A DNA stretch of 64,000 bases from positions 15,789,524 through 15,853,523 of the forward strand of contig JAYGXS010000004.1 of the NCBI GenBank assembly GCA_036362985.1. Reading direction: 5' to 3'. This document shows, one piece after another, positions 1 through 10,245 of the stretch. Source of the DNA: Ligula intestinalis (taxonomy: Eukaryota > Platyhelminthes > Cestoda > Diphyllobothriidea > Diphyllobothriidae). The notes beneath the pieces were generated by a model. That model made no database searches and was not told the DNA's origin. It saw only the letters and a list, made by a program, of their open reading frames with translations. The number at the start of each line of letters is the position of its first letter. The first letter of the stretch is position 1. A program made the position numbers and the translations under genes.

Positions 1-47
<47 letters not shown>
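1..47. repeat. (TAG)n microsatellite
   Basis: About 15 uninterrupted TAG units open the window, so the array probably continues to the left. Confidence 0.95.
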
Positions 48-1032
48 TATAAACTCTGTCCAGAGCTAACAAATTCCTCCTCCATATAAATTTAGTGGTC
101 TTTTAATGAATAACTGAGAGTATATTTTGGCCAGCTGCCATTTCACGTGTGTGCGTGTGTGTGTGTGTGCCATTGGAATTTTCGCAGAACTATTTTTTGG
201 TTGTTGATGACGATCATCTGCCGGAGCATTGTAACCTATTTTTGGTTTCTGCCGTTTTTTCCCCCACTGCAGTTACGTCAGCCGACTTCCTCACTCAGCG
301 CCAACGAGCGCCTCACACCGCCTTTCTGACCTCCCCCCCCCCCCGGTATTCCTCATTCCCGTGTCTCTCGTTCCAATCAAAGCAGTCCCCTCGGCCTATC
401 AGCTGTTAAAAGCGCCGCTCATCCAGTCCCTCTCTCTTTACCACCCCGGAGGTTCTTTCGGAACATTCGAGTGTTGGTGCATTTCATTCACAAGCCCCCC
501 CCCGCCGCACTCTGCCTGAAGAATGACCTGGCTCGCTCTCTCTCTCTCTCTCTGCCTTTTATTTTTCTTCTCGATTCGTTAAGGCTGAGTTTTTTCAGCC
601 AGCCAGCCATTCAACCCCCGCCCTGTCCCGATACTTCCTCCTGTTCATCTTATTCTCTCGCCATCTCTCCTCTTTTTTACATCGAAACAGAGTCAATTCC
701 GATATTTTGGCGGTTTCGCCTCGAGTTTTATTTCGTGCTGCAATAAGCTTAGCTCTTCTTGCTCACACTCGGCCGAAGCTGACACGCAGATTTCGTGTGC
801 GACCTTGCTGCTGCAGCTGCTGCTACTGTCGCTGATCGAGGACGTCCCTCGCTGGCGTGCCCGCGCTCTCTTTCTCCTCGGCATCTGAAGAACTTGTTGG
901 TTTTTTGTCTGTTCTCGGACTGACTTCCTTTGGCGTTGTACACACAAAAATGAATACTTTCTGCTGTTTTGTATTCATGGTCGAGTGCGCGAGCGTTGGA
1001 CGCAACCGAGCTTATTGTAGTGTGTTAGATTA
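48..1032. other. Non-coding, simple-repeat-rich stretch
   Basis: No gene is seen. The stretch holds a GT-rich run near 146-170, a C run near 337-346 and a CT microsatellite near 530-553. Open frames here are short and low in complexity. Confidence 0.6.
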
Positions 1033-1992
1033 CAGGGGTATTCCTTTATATAGACCCCATGTATGCATTTATCTAGACCTCTGTATTCATTTATATAGAC
1101 CCCTGTATGCATTTATATTTTTACGGAGGCGGAACCTCCCATGCAGTCAAGATCGATGGTGAAAAGTACAGGCTATCCGGGCGATACAAGTATTCAAGCC
1201 GCCCCCGCTGGTTCGCGCCCGTATTCAAGCCGCCCACGTCGTGTTTCGAGCAAACCTGAGGGCCGCCCACACAGCCGGGGTGGTGGCCGCAAGCCAAGAG
1301 CTTCCACAAGGGCCGCCCGGGCACCATACGCCAGGAACATTCTGGAAAGGCGGCAGCCCTATAAATACGCTGGACTGGAGAAGCTAGAAAAGCCCGCAAA
1401 CCCCACTGTCCTTGTGACTTGCCGAATAAAGCCCTCTTACCCTTAGAAATGCCACGAACACAAAGAAATACGATAGCGAAAAACCTGATTTCTCATGTGG
1501 GGCGAAATATTGAACAGGAAATCCCTCTGAAGAGGATAGGCGAGACACTCAGTTTGCCTTATTCGACAGTCAAAAGAATTGCAAAAAAATCTGAGCAAGA
1601 ATGAAAATTACGAGCGAGATTTCAAAACCACTTATGGGAAGAGAAGGCCGCAACAAACATCGGAAACAACTAAGCAGCTTGTTGCTGAGATGGTCAATGC
1701 TCAAAACGAGATGACCGAGAGGGAAATTTTTCAGGAATTGGGGATCCTGCAGGTGCCGACGTCACAGTCCACCGTTTCAAGAATCATGAAAAAATCAATT
1801 ACTCGAGAAAGCGGTTGTCATTGGCGCCTGTAGAAAGAAATACACCCACACTCATAAACATCCGGAGAATGTATGCGAATGCAATTGCCTTGGTGTCCGA
1901 CGGAAATATTACCGTGCATACAGGGGTCTATATAAATGATTACAGAGGTCTATATAAATGCATACAGGGGTCTATATAAATGAATATCCCTG
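1033..1992 (+). mobile_element. Internally deleted Tc1/mariner-type DNA transposon
   Basis: The element is 960 bp and is flanked by TA on both sides (1031-1032 and 1993-1994), as expected for Tc1/mariner target duplications. Its terminal inverted repeats are about 95 bp. Each is built from three imperfect copies of a unit of about 24 bp containing TATATAGACCCCTGTATGCA. A decayed transposase start lies inside in plus orientation. A TATAAATA at about 1360 precedes its ATG by 90 bp and an AATAAA lies at about 1424. The catalytic half of the transposase is absent, so this copy must be non-autonomous. Confidence 0.8.
1449..1915 (+). pseudogene. Transposase N-terminal remnant, Tc1/mariner superfamily
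   Basis: The ATG at 1449 opens a frame beginning MPRTQRNTIAKNL. The first part (1449-1604) contains a helix-turn-helix-like segment with IGETLSLPYSTVKRI. The second part (about 1600-1800) is in another frame and contains QSTVSRIMKK, a second helix-turn-helix-like segment. The third part (1803-1915) is shifted again and reads ITRKRLSLAPVERNTP, a phrase typical of the linker before the DDE domain in Tc1-like transposases. Two frameshifts therefore break about 150 codons. The DDE/D catalytic region that should follow is missing, and the reading runs straight into the right terminal repeat. Superfamily assignment rests on the TA flanks, inverted repeats and HTH phrases; the exact family is unknown. 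Confidence 0.7.
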
Positions 1993-1994
1993 TA

Positions 1995-2599
1995 ATAGAA
2001 GGAAAACTTTGTTGACCCAAGTGTGAAAAAACTTGCGACGTTGGCGTGGGTCGAGCCCACATAGCTGGGAAGGCCGGTTTTCAAGGCCTATGAGCGTGGA
2101 ATTCAGCATAGCATCTACAGAGTGGTCTTTGTTTGAGTCGGCCCTTAAGGTACTTGCCCAGGGCAGATTAGAGTGGCCCTAAAGGTGCGCATATGCTAGC
2201 AGCCGCGAGAGGCAAGCATCGTGCGCGGATGGGGGTCACTCCAAACTTATCTCGAGAGGTGTAATTTCAAATTTCTTAAGTTTACCATTGGTTTTTTCGA
2301 CTGGAGTGGACGCTCTCATAGCGATGGTTGAGTTCTAAAACAGGATATATGCAGAGGTATGGTAGATCTTGGTGAGTACTAGATCAATAACGCTCTGTTT
2401 TCACTCCCGGAGAACGTGATATTCCGGTCCAGAATTATATTTAATTACTCAACTCTGTGTAGATGAAGAAACTAGCGTCTGCTTGTGCCCTATTGCGTCT
2501 AGTGATATTGCGATCGTCTAAACACAGCCTGTCATCTGCTAGGTACGGGCAGCTCCCATTTGTGAAGTAGTCTACAGCGTTAGTCAGAGGCGCTCTTAT
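1995..2599. other. No gene seen
   Basis: Unique-looking sequence with no coding pattern, RNA gene or recognised repeat. Confidence 0.5.
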
Positions 2600-2770
2600 T
2601 CCCGTGCCCGGTTTAAGCGGCCACGCATGTCATCCTTATCGTAAAATTGATTGTTTGTGGGACTGCGGGCCTTAGAGCCCTTCGTTCACTTCGAGCCATT
2701 TATGAAGTCAACGTAAAAAATCCGCGCGACAGCGAGTAGTATGCGCATGACCATGAATGTGCTATCATCA

Positions 2771-2810
2771 CCTATGATTGAGGATTCCCGAGGGAATCTT
2801 AAACGTCAGG
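2771..2810 (+). other. Hammerhead-like hairpin motif m1 (family B)
   Basis: A decayed core (CTATGATTGAG) precedes a perfect 6 bp stem, GATTCC/GGAATC, with loop CGAG. TTAAACGTCAGG follows. The layout parallels CTGATGA, stem II, GAAAC, but both conserved boxes are altered. The site is immediately followed by an AATAAA and a TTCTTCTTCT tract, shared with the copy at 13263. Confidence 0.4.
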
Positions 2811-3006
2811 CAAATAAAACTCTTGTTCCAGTGATCGCATCTTCTTCTTCTGAGCAAGTAGTATGTTGCCTTTTAACACAATGTGCTCCTCAGGATGTAA
2901 GTACTACAACTTTTTTCCGGATCGAGCCCTGCCCAACAAAGCTGCCACTGCTAGAAGTAAAGAAACGAGTTCCAGGGTACAGTGCAGATATAACATGCGA
3001 CTGTCT

Positions 3007-3044
3007 CTGATGATGGTTTCGAGTGGGACTCCGAAACTTTCGTC
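3007..3044 (+). other. Hammerhead-like core m2 (family C)
   Basis: CTGATGA is intact and is followed 19 bases later by CGAAAC and then TTTCGTC. The intervening segment can form a short hairpin through GAGT/ACTC. Flanks before and after do not obviously pair to make helix I. Confidence 0.4.
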
Positions 3045-3277
3045 CAATACACTTCAGGTTCCAGTGATCTATGCTTCTTCTAAAGATGTCACCATCTCTC
3101 CTCAGCGTGTCTTAAGGTAATCCCCAACGAAGAAGACAGCAGTAAAGGTAGCCCTGCATTCATTTCCCTATCCTTTCTCCGATACTCCCTGACATCATAT
3201 GTTCTCAACCAGCAGTTGTCGTAACCGCGAAAAATTCCCCAAATTTGCATTCGCTGAGCCGCTGGACTATGAAGTTC

Positions 3278-3593
3278 TATCGCAGTGAGTTAAGTTAATT
3301 AGTGCAGACCCTAGCTGTCATCTGCAGGCCCGCTTCCGTGTGTAAAGAGAAGAAATGAGACACCGGATGGGAGGTCTAAAATATTCTAAACAGAGGTAAT
3401 GGAGAATGGTTTGGTGGAAGTTGACAGTCGCACTAGTGCAAACCACTCTTGAGGGGACTGAAATGTGAGAGCGCAGCAGTCGTCACAGAGCGGAGGGGGT
3501 CCTGTGCGAGTCAGCCTTTAGAGTGATTAGCCAGACTGGACCGACACTGGTGCTTATGTACTTGCCAACAGTCGTGAGTTCCCGTGCACTACA
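3278..3593 (-). repeat. Family A LTR-like repeat, copy 1
   Basis: Diverged copy, reading in minus sense, ending at ACTACA (minus-strand TGTAGT). It is part of the longer duplication shared with 26140-26500. Family A is described at 39840-40251. Confidence 0.6.
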
Positions 3594-3778
3594 GTCACAC
3601 TTCCGACTGGACGGTTCAGTCTGCAATAGCCCGTCTGCCGTGAACTCTGATACTCACATTTCTGGCATCGAGTCGCACCCTTAGAGTCCCGTTTCTGTGG
3701 TTTTGGAGCACCAGTGTGGATGCGACATACGAAGCGAGTCAGTTTTCTTTGTTAACCACTAGCTGCCAGAGCCTGTGT

Positions 3779-4118
3779 CGCAGGGAGTTAAATAAATTAG
3801 ACGGTATTAACTGCGATCTTCTGGCCCGGTTCCATAGGTGAAGAGAAGTCATGGGAAGATAGAGGGGTAGGAGCAGTTTATTCTGTACAGAAGGAATGAA
3901 GAATACGCAGTAGGGAATTGACTGTCACACGACTGCAAGCCAGCAGACGGCGTCTGAAGTCGTCTGCTCCGCAGTCATCACATGGGGTCCTGTGTGAGTC
4001 GGCCTGTAATTGGCTATTACAGAGGCCGGAGACAGTAAGCGTTCACAAGTATGCGTTCGACTGGAGCTAGTCACGACTAGCGTTCATAAATGCGCTTCGT
4101 GTGGAGCTATCCACTACA
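3779..4118 (-). repeat. Family A LTR-like repeat, copy 2
   Basis: Starts with GTTAAATAAATTAGAC, keeps AACTGCGATCTTC and TTTATTCTGTACAGAAGGA, and ends at CCACTACA. It lies 185 bp from copy 1 in the same orientation but is too diverged to be a recent tandem duplicate. Confidence 0.6.
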
Positions 4119-4590
4119 CCCGTCTTCAATCGTTTTCATTTTGACTTACCGCTCGAATAGGATAGACATGGTAGACATAAGTGTGTTCCATGTTGTGCAA
4201 GCCGGGCTCATAAAAACACGTTCACGCGCAGATCGTCAATGCGCCTCGCTTGAGTGGGCACCGTAAGTCACCGGTTGCGGCCGTCGAGCTATCATCTGGT
4301 AACACAGAGTTCCTCGCCTCTGCTAGGCCTCGTCAACTATCGTATCCGAAGGTCGGAAGTTGGACGTTTTCAACCTCTCGTGGTTATCAGCAGTAATACT
4401 GTTAGCTAAGTACATATCAGTGCCGCAAAAGATGAACGAGACTGAAATGGCCAGTTCCCTATTCTTGACCGGCAACGGTGTCTGCCTAGACTACTAGCGG
4501 CTGTGTAGCTGCTGACGGGGTTCGAGTATGAACCACAAGGCAGAGTGGGACGAAAGAGTTCCGTTAACGATCGGCGAACGTTCATCAACG
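4119..4590. other. No gene seen
   Basis: No coding pattern or recognised repeat. Confidence 0.5.
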
Positions 4591-5690
4591 AGTGCTACTT
4601 TCTTCCTATGACTTACGGTGCATTCTATTCCCTGATGTCTGTTAGAGCTCGCAATGCATTGCCTGTGCACACGTACTTACAGTACGCGCCAGAATTCGTG
4701 CAACATGCCGACATATGCGAAAGATTGATACTCTTTCGCTAATCGAAATTGACTCAGGTTGTGATACTGATTATCGTGTAGTCTATTCTGAAATTATTTC
4801 AGTCATGTTAGTGTGGGCTATAAAAGCGTCGGGGTCAATAATGTAGGATACGAAGTAGTCCAGCCGGATAATAGACGGTAGAACGTATCCCAATGGTCAT
4901 ACGCTAGTTTATAATATAAGGCGTGAAAAGCCATAGTATTAGGGTTAATTCAATAAGGTGTAACAGGATTAGCATGTAAGTAATAGGCAAATGACTCCCA
5001 GAGGAATGCAAGTCCAGCCATGAGCGGGTCGCTCGGGGAGTGTCTGACTGCAAGCAATGCCTCTACCTAGGCCCTTTGTGGACTGGCCTTGAGGAGTGGT
5101 GGCTGACCAGTAAGCCAGACAGAGGGTGACCTTGAACGGGGGGTTTTGACAACCTAAGGCTGGCGGACACGAGAGCCAGACATGCGGGGCATGTAAGCAA
5201 ATCATGGCTTAGAATACAAGGTCACTACAATAAGATGTGAGCTTTTTAACGAGCTCCGTTCTGGCTACTAACAAAACGTATGTACTGTAAAAAGTAACTG
5301 CTCAAATAATATGCATTTTATCATTGATTTTGGCTGATTCTAATAATTCAAATATATTCCGTGGAAAACATGCGCGAAAAATTATTTATTGTACTTGATT
5401 GATAAAAAATTACGCCTTCTTTAAATTTTATAATCAAAGAAAGGACAGCTTTCAGTTAAAAAAAAAGTTTCTCAATTGCCGAATAATCTTCTAACCTACT
5501 GACTGCTACACTCGAATTCAAGGTTTACAAACTGCGCACTATGTACATCCTGCCTAAGGGAAAGTACGTTTTCGCCTACAGTTTGAGAAAGAAGTCACAT
5601 AATTCTCATAAAATGTTGCAATCTATGTGGAACATGCTTTATACAGTATAGGCAGTTTTAATAAATTGACGGATACGATGCAGTATGAAT
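4590..5690 (+). repeat. Repeat family E, copy 1, interrupted
   Basis: Blocks here match the reverse complement of 17330-17890. Shared words include ACTGATTATCGTGT, CTTTTTAACGAGCT, CTACTGACTGCTACACT and CAGTTTGAGAAAGAAGTCAC. About 420 bp at 4806-5226 has no counterpart in copy 2 and looks like an insertion. The sequence is AT-rich and has no open frame. The class is unknown. Confidence 0.65.
4806..5226. mobile_element. Probable insertion within repeat family E
   Basis: This segment splits the junction that is continuous in the other copy (at about 17765). Its ends read TGTTAG and CACTACA, so it has TG/CA termini like an LTR, but the interior does not resemble family A and I see no clear target duplication. 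The insertion is inferred from the comparison only. Confidence 0.45.
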
Positions 5691-6495
5691 AAACGCCTCA
5701 CAATCGTAAAAAGATCGTAATTATAAATTTCTCTAAAACCGATGGATACCCCTTAAGCATACAATTTAAAGAAGGCGTAATTTTGCTACCAACTGCTAAA
5801 TTATGGCTCGTTAAAGTTGCGGTTGAATAACGCAGGCGGCAGATCAGGGCACAGCAAGCGTTACTCGGGTTGCTTGCCATAGGAAATACCGAAATTGGCA
5901 TGCGGGGGCTAGTGTTACGTATGGCTACAGGCACCAAGCACCCGTGGCCTCTTAGGCCCTCCATGAGCGACCTAGCCGGCCACCTGGACCTGTCCCACCT
6001 CCGTTCTTCTCGACTAATTCTTGACACCGTGTACAGACGGGTGAGGGAAGATAGTGCGTGCATTAGATGCAGCGCAAGTCTATCACACGGTGCGTAATTC
6101 ACCGTCGCTTTACCACCACATTGTGGAGCACACGACTGACCTAGTCGGATGCGACCGTCGAACTGCCGTTAGAGCTAATCTTTGGCGTTGACTCGGTGTC
6201 ACAATCCCCCGCAGTACCAGGTAGATTAAAAGCCAATTAAAACAGGGTGGATAGCCAGTTTTCGTCCGTCGCACGACATGTGGTGCCGCTCCCCCAATCA
6301 AATCGGCAATATCGACGGAAAAATGAGTAAAGCGAGCGCAGAAGCAATGACTAGGTATTGCTGGCCGCTGTAAAATTGCTAGACACCCGCACCAATAGTG
6401 AATTCGCCCCCCGCATGACAATTATCGTGACACCCTGCTGAATGCTGAGAACTGTAGAAAACCTCATTTCAGACCTCGGTTCGCATGTAAAAGAC
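5691..6495. other. Mostly unrecognised; short inverted family E fragment
   Basis: At about 5720-5790 a fragment of family E (TTTAAAGAAGGCGTAATTTT) appears inverted relative to the copy at 5400. The rest has open frames of about 100-134 codons with no recognisable protein features; I do not call them. Confidence 0.45.
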
Positions 6496-6891
6496 TGTAG
6501 TGAACTCTAGCAACCACTTGGAACCCGAGATCAGCCGCTGACGCATGGCACCTTTGGCCTGTAAGGCCCGCGTGTGCACGCCAGTCTTCACCCATCTCAA
6601 GGTCACGCCCCACCGCTAGTTTTGACATCGGCGGCGTGATTAGTTACTATAACAAAGCATGCGCCGGCCATCCGGCTATTCCCGACGCTGTCGTCACAAC
6701 GGAATTGAGGCTCTGGCAGCCGGACTGCGGTCATCCGAGAGTCAAAACTCTTTCCATCTATTCTCCTATCCTTCTGCAAAATACACTCTTCCTAACAATC
6801 TGGCTTTCTCGCCATCTTCTCTCTGCTCACCTTAAGGAACCATAGGCCTGGAAGATCGTAGCCGTTCCGGTTAACCTACTTAGCCTTAACA
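6496..6891 (+). repeat. Family A LTR-like repeat, copy 3
   Basis: Plus-sense copy from TGTAGTGAAC to CCTTAACA. It shares CTGACGCATGGC with copy 17 (30588), placing both in one subfamily. The polyadenylation-like word is decayed to AAATACACT. Confidence 0.65.
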
Positions 6892-7654
6892 CCTGTCGAT
6901 AAGACTGCAGAGTATTCAGCAGGGAGAGTAGACCGAAGATTCAAACAATAGTCTTCTTATAACCGAACAATGGGTTTGGCCGCCTGTTCATTTTCAGCAA
7001 ATAAACTGGAGCACGCAATTAGAATTTCGGATAAATGCATCCCTAAAGAGGACACAGCTATGATCGTCTGAGGCTACACAAGTGGGCGCATTCATGCTAG
7101 TTTCTCGTCTAAGGACACACTCGGTCCACCATTGTATTAGGCTGAGCTTACAAACCCACGTGCTGGCTACGTGCAGCCCCGGTTGGGGACAGGGTGTGGA
7201 ATAGGACAATGAGTGAGCAGCGCGTGGTAAGTAGGGGAAAATCGCTATGCCGTTTTATAGACTGGACTAAATAATGCAGGTTGACAATGTGATTTATTTT
7301 GCCCGATTCCACGCCGGAAGTACCCCTGAAATTAGGTAGCCAGATCAGAGGAAGTTTTTGTACGCGAATACACCATCAGAAGAAGTGGATTCGTAGACGT
7401 AATCTGTTGTAACCTTTCGATGTTCATATTTATGCGAACGGCATTTTGCAGACGCACAGACGGAGACATGGGGTGATAATGAAACTGACTAACAACCGCT
7501 TGACGTTTGCTTTTTAGGTAGTAATTACAACCACGGCATTTTGGATCCTGCCCCCTCGGTGACTTATGTGCGCCAACCAATTACTACGAAAATGGCAAAA
7601 CCCCATCCTGATCAAGGACGCCAAGAACCGACGCATGGCAAAAAAGCACAAGAG
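6892..7654. other. No gene seen
   Basis: No coding pattern, RNA gene or recognised repeat. Confidence 0.5.
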
Positions 7655-8030
7655 CTTAGAATTTGCAGCTGTTTATTCGTTCTAGGAATGGTGGATTTTT
7701 ACTGCCAGTTTCTCCCCTAATTGTACCGATACCATTCTGCCACTCACAAATGCCCTTTCGGGTCCCAAGGGTCCATTTGAGTTATACGCCGACTCCCTCG
7801 CTCTTTTCGATGAGGCCCTAACCAATGCCACTCTCTTGCAGTCAGCTCGTGATGCTGCCATCTCCCTGATGGCCAACGCTTCTAGTGTCGCAGTCAGTGC
7901 AGTTCTCCAGTAGCACCTTGCACGTCAGACCCAAATTTTAGCCTTCGTCAGACATTTAAAACCTGCTGAATCACGCTACATCCCATTCGTGCTGTCTACC
8001 TTACTGTTAACCCTCCCGGCACTTCCTTGA
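7655..8030 (+). pseudogene. Ty3/gypsy pol remnant (RT thumb to RNase H)
   Basis: Conceptual translation across one frameshift gives LGMVDFYCQFLP, then LPLTNALSGPKGPFEL, then SLMANASSVAVSAVLQ, a stop, and HLARQTQILAF. This order is the end of a Ty3/gypsy reverse transcriptase (the FLGMxNFYRRFLP region) followed by the start of RNase H, where the first catalytic aspartate is expected in the DASSVAVGAVLQQ phrase; here it is N. A frameshift near 7715 and the stop near 7911 show the copy is dead. No upstream reverse transcriptase fingers or palm are seen, so it is 5' truncated. Confidence 0.8.
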
Positions 8031-8034
8031 CAGC

Positions 8035-8419
8035 AGAAACTTCACTGTTTTCTTTGCTTGGATTTTGACAACAAGCACCAGAACGTTATTTGTTCTACAG
8101 TGAGGCGACCTTTCAATCTGCCAAGGGTACGCAGGAGATGTATAAATTTAGGAAGTTCGTTGAGTCTCTTCCTCCCACCATCTCTTCCAAAGTCCAAACA
8201 TTTTTGTGCTTTTCCCCAGCTGATACTCCATATGCCAAACTTAAGGCAGAAATTTTACGCCTGACCTCGGTATCTAATCGCCAGTACTATAATGTTCGTG
8301 TAAAAGAAGAGACCTTATACGACCGCAAGCCGTCTGAACTTCTTCATCATATGTGTTTTCTTGTTGAGGATATAGCCATCGACGATAAATTCTTTAAAGA
8401 GATGTTTATTTCATCTTGA
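8035..8419 (+). pseudogene. Ty3/gypsy gag-like remnant
   Basis: From about 8060 a frame reads QQAPERY, then SEATFQSAK, MYKFRKFVESLPPTIS, FSPADTPYAKLKAEILRLTS and KPSELLHHMCFLVED, ending at 8419. This resembles the capsid-type gag of Ty3/gypsy elements (YxxLKxEILRRTSxSxxQ, then PSQLLRRM). A TGA sits near the start where a W would be expected. It is unusual in lying downstream of the pol remnant, because gag normally precedes pol; two insertions or a rearrangement are implied. The nucleocapsid knuckle is not present. Confidence 0.7.
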
Positions 8420-8488
8420 CCAAAGTTATGCATTTGCAGCAAACGAAGCTTATGTGGGCCTATCCCTTAATCCCTAAGACTCTAAGTT

Positions 8489-9031
8489 TTGGCTCGCAAT
8501 CCCTTATGTGAAGAAGGTATCCGAGGTGACGGTGATACTCCTGAAACCATTCGGGATCAATGTGGCTCACAAACCGGAATCAACCATCAGACAGCAGATC
8601 ATGAGGCCCAAAGAACAGCTACCATTGACAGAACAGTCAGTCGTGGTCTTCAGCATGCTATGTCAAAACTGCGATGCAAGGTATGTTGGTCAAACGGGTA
8701 AACACCTTGGCATGGGGTTGCATGAACGTCAGCTCCTGATCAACCGCAAGAATAAGCTGTCTACGGTCTATGAACACGAACAGCTGAAGAACTACACTTT
8801 TGTCTTCAACAAAGCAAAGGTGATAGGCTGAGCAAATGACAAGATGGGTAGACTGCTGCTGGAAAGTTGGTTTTCGACTGGCACAATTACCAGAGCAATA
8901 GACCTCCATCCCGCCTACCAGGCGGTACGCACAAGGCTCGAGTCACTTCGAACAAGGCCAACAGGACATCAAGGCAAACTCGAGCGTGAACTACAACTGC
9001 GATCAGATGAAAGTAGGAAGGGAGCTGGCTA
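8489..9031 (+). pseudogene. Penelope-like element GIY-YIG endonuclease domain
   Basis: The frame reads IPYVKKVSEVT, then INVAHKPESTIRQQIMRPKE, then CQNCDARYVGQTGKHLG, KLSTVYEHEQ, LLLESWFSTG and IDLHPAYQAVRTRLESLRT. The ARYVGQTGKHLG phrase fits the GIY-YIG core (Y, V/I, G, then a basic residue), and the E of LLLES fits the downstream acidic position. This is the usual C-terminal domain of Penelope-like retroelements. A single in-frame TGA at 8829-8831 (GRANDK expected) breaks the frame; C to T in CGA would explain it. The reverse transcriptase that should precede it is not seen, so this is a 5' truncated copy. Confidence 0.75.
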
Positions 9032-9035
9032 GAAC

Positions 9036-9375
9036 CCACGTGACCAACGTGGAACACTACTTCACCGCCGCGTCCATGAGATCGGCATTAACGCACGCGG
9101 GCAGCAACAAGTGATTAGTCCGTCGATGGCAGAGAATTAGGCCCATAAGCATGCTGACTTGCTAACAACCACAGTAAACGCCAAATAGGACAAAGGTCAC
9201 ATGAGCCCACCAGCGGTCAATCTCACGGACGGTCAGCAGCGAGCAAGCAGTTTAAATTTCGTCAGGCACGGATATAATATTAGGCATGCAGCAAGACTGA
9301 AATCATCCCGGCAAACAGGATCAATCACCACGTTAGTCTGAAGATGAAAACGTGCGTGTCCAAAACGTCAGTGTC
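9036..9375 (+). other. Probable Penelope-like 3' region
   Basis: No coding frame follows the GIY-YIG domain. The segment ends in a hammerhead-like core at 9338-9371, the position where Penelope-like elements are known to carry hammerhead motifs in their terminal repeats. The element's right border is not otherwise visible. Confidence 0.45.
9338..9371 (+). other. Hammerhead-like core m9
   Basis: CTGAAGA, then a hairpin-capable stretch with GAAAAC and GTGTCC, then AAAACGTCAG. It matches the family layout CTGATGA, stem II, GAAACGTCAG with several substitutions. Its value is context: it lies about 300 bp 3' of a GIY-YIG domain. Confidence 0.4.
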
Positions 9376-9422
9376 AATATGATTCGGTCCATGTCATTGT
9401 ACTTTCTTCTTCGTGTTCTTTG

Positions 9423-9720
9423 ATGGATGATGAAGATGACAGTTTATTCTGTACAGAAGGAAGTGGAAAATAGACAGGAGGCATTTGACTTTCAGACGAG
9501 CGGGCAACCGCCAGCCACAGCGCCACCTTTGAAATGAAGAGAGCGTAGGGGATTACGAAAGCCCAGTGTATGCGTTGTTCCTGCAGCCAATCAGGAAATG
9601 GTGCGCTCTGGTTGGTTAGAGTTCTCAATGGGCTAATGCGATAGGGGCTCGAATTTGGGGGGTTGACACCATCGCGGTTTGTGAGCTCCAAGTTGCAGTG
9701 GGTTCCGAATCGGCACTACA
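9423..9720 (-). repeat. Family A LTR-like repeat, copy 4
   Basis: Minus-sense copy lacking the outer 5' part of the plus-strand layout. It keeps TTTATTCTGTACAGAAGGA and ends at GCACTACA. Confidence 0.55.
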
Positions 9721-10084
9721 TATAATTGCACGGTTCTAGCACCATTTGTTTTATTGCATTGTCCATAAACGGGCCACGCGAGCGCGCATAAGAGAGACTC
9801 CGAAACGTGGACTGGTATCCAGTCGGTGCTTCCCGTAGCCTCTCTGACGCCTCTGATACCCTCCGACCGCTACACTTACTACGCAAGCAATCTTATTTGT
9901 CAATTGGCACTTTTTATGTATCCCTGGCCACAAAAATTATGAACGCTATCATACAAACATTTACGCACTTAAAGTCGCAAAATATCCTATGTTTGTTGTG
10001 CCCTAGAGGCTGTAAAACTGCCCGGAACAGCGAGGTTTATGCTTTGGTGAACAAGGTTCGGAAATGTGCCTTGTTGCATTGACG
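9721..10084. other. No gene seen
   Basis: No recognisable coding pattern. Confidence 0.5.
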
Positions 10085-10245
10085 GGGGCAGGAGACAGTT
10101 AGCTGGGTGGAGCAGGGGTATAAATAGCAGTCGGCTGTCAGGGCAGTTCTTGGTTAAGTAGTGGCCACCGACGCTTGTACAGTTCTAGTCCCTTCTGCCT
10201 TTAGCGGCAGTAAACAGGATTCGCCTGGTTCAACATTCACTGAGA
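10085..10245 (+). mobile_element. Possible LTR fragment with TATA box
   Basis: GGGTATAAATAGCAG at about 10120 is followed 90 bp later by GCGGCAGTAAACAGGATTCG, which looks like a decayed AATAAACA signal with a U5-like tail. The arrangement resembles the U3-R-U5 junction of a Ty3/gypsy LTR. No terminal repeats or partner copy are visible here. Confidence 0.35.

Larger units (their letters stand above)
2600..3600 (+). repeat. Composite repeat (family C plus family A), copy 1
   Basis: This kilobase matches 25125-26480 in the same order. First comes a stretch with TTAGAGCCCTTCGTTCAC, then CAACAAAGCTGCCACTGCTA, then a hammerhead-like core and the phrase ACACTTCAGGTTCCAGTGAT. A family A repeat follows. 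Copy 1 has an extra insertion at about 2740-2880 carrying a second hammerhead-like core. Copy 2 has its own extra block of about 500 bp. No open frame covers the shared part, although fragments such as VQQSCHC suggest an ancient element. Confidence 0.7.
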
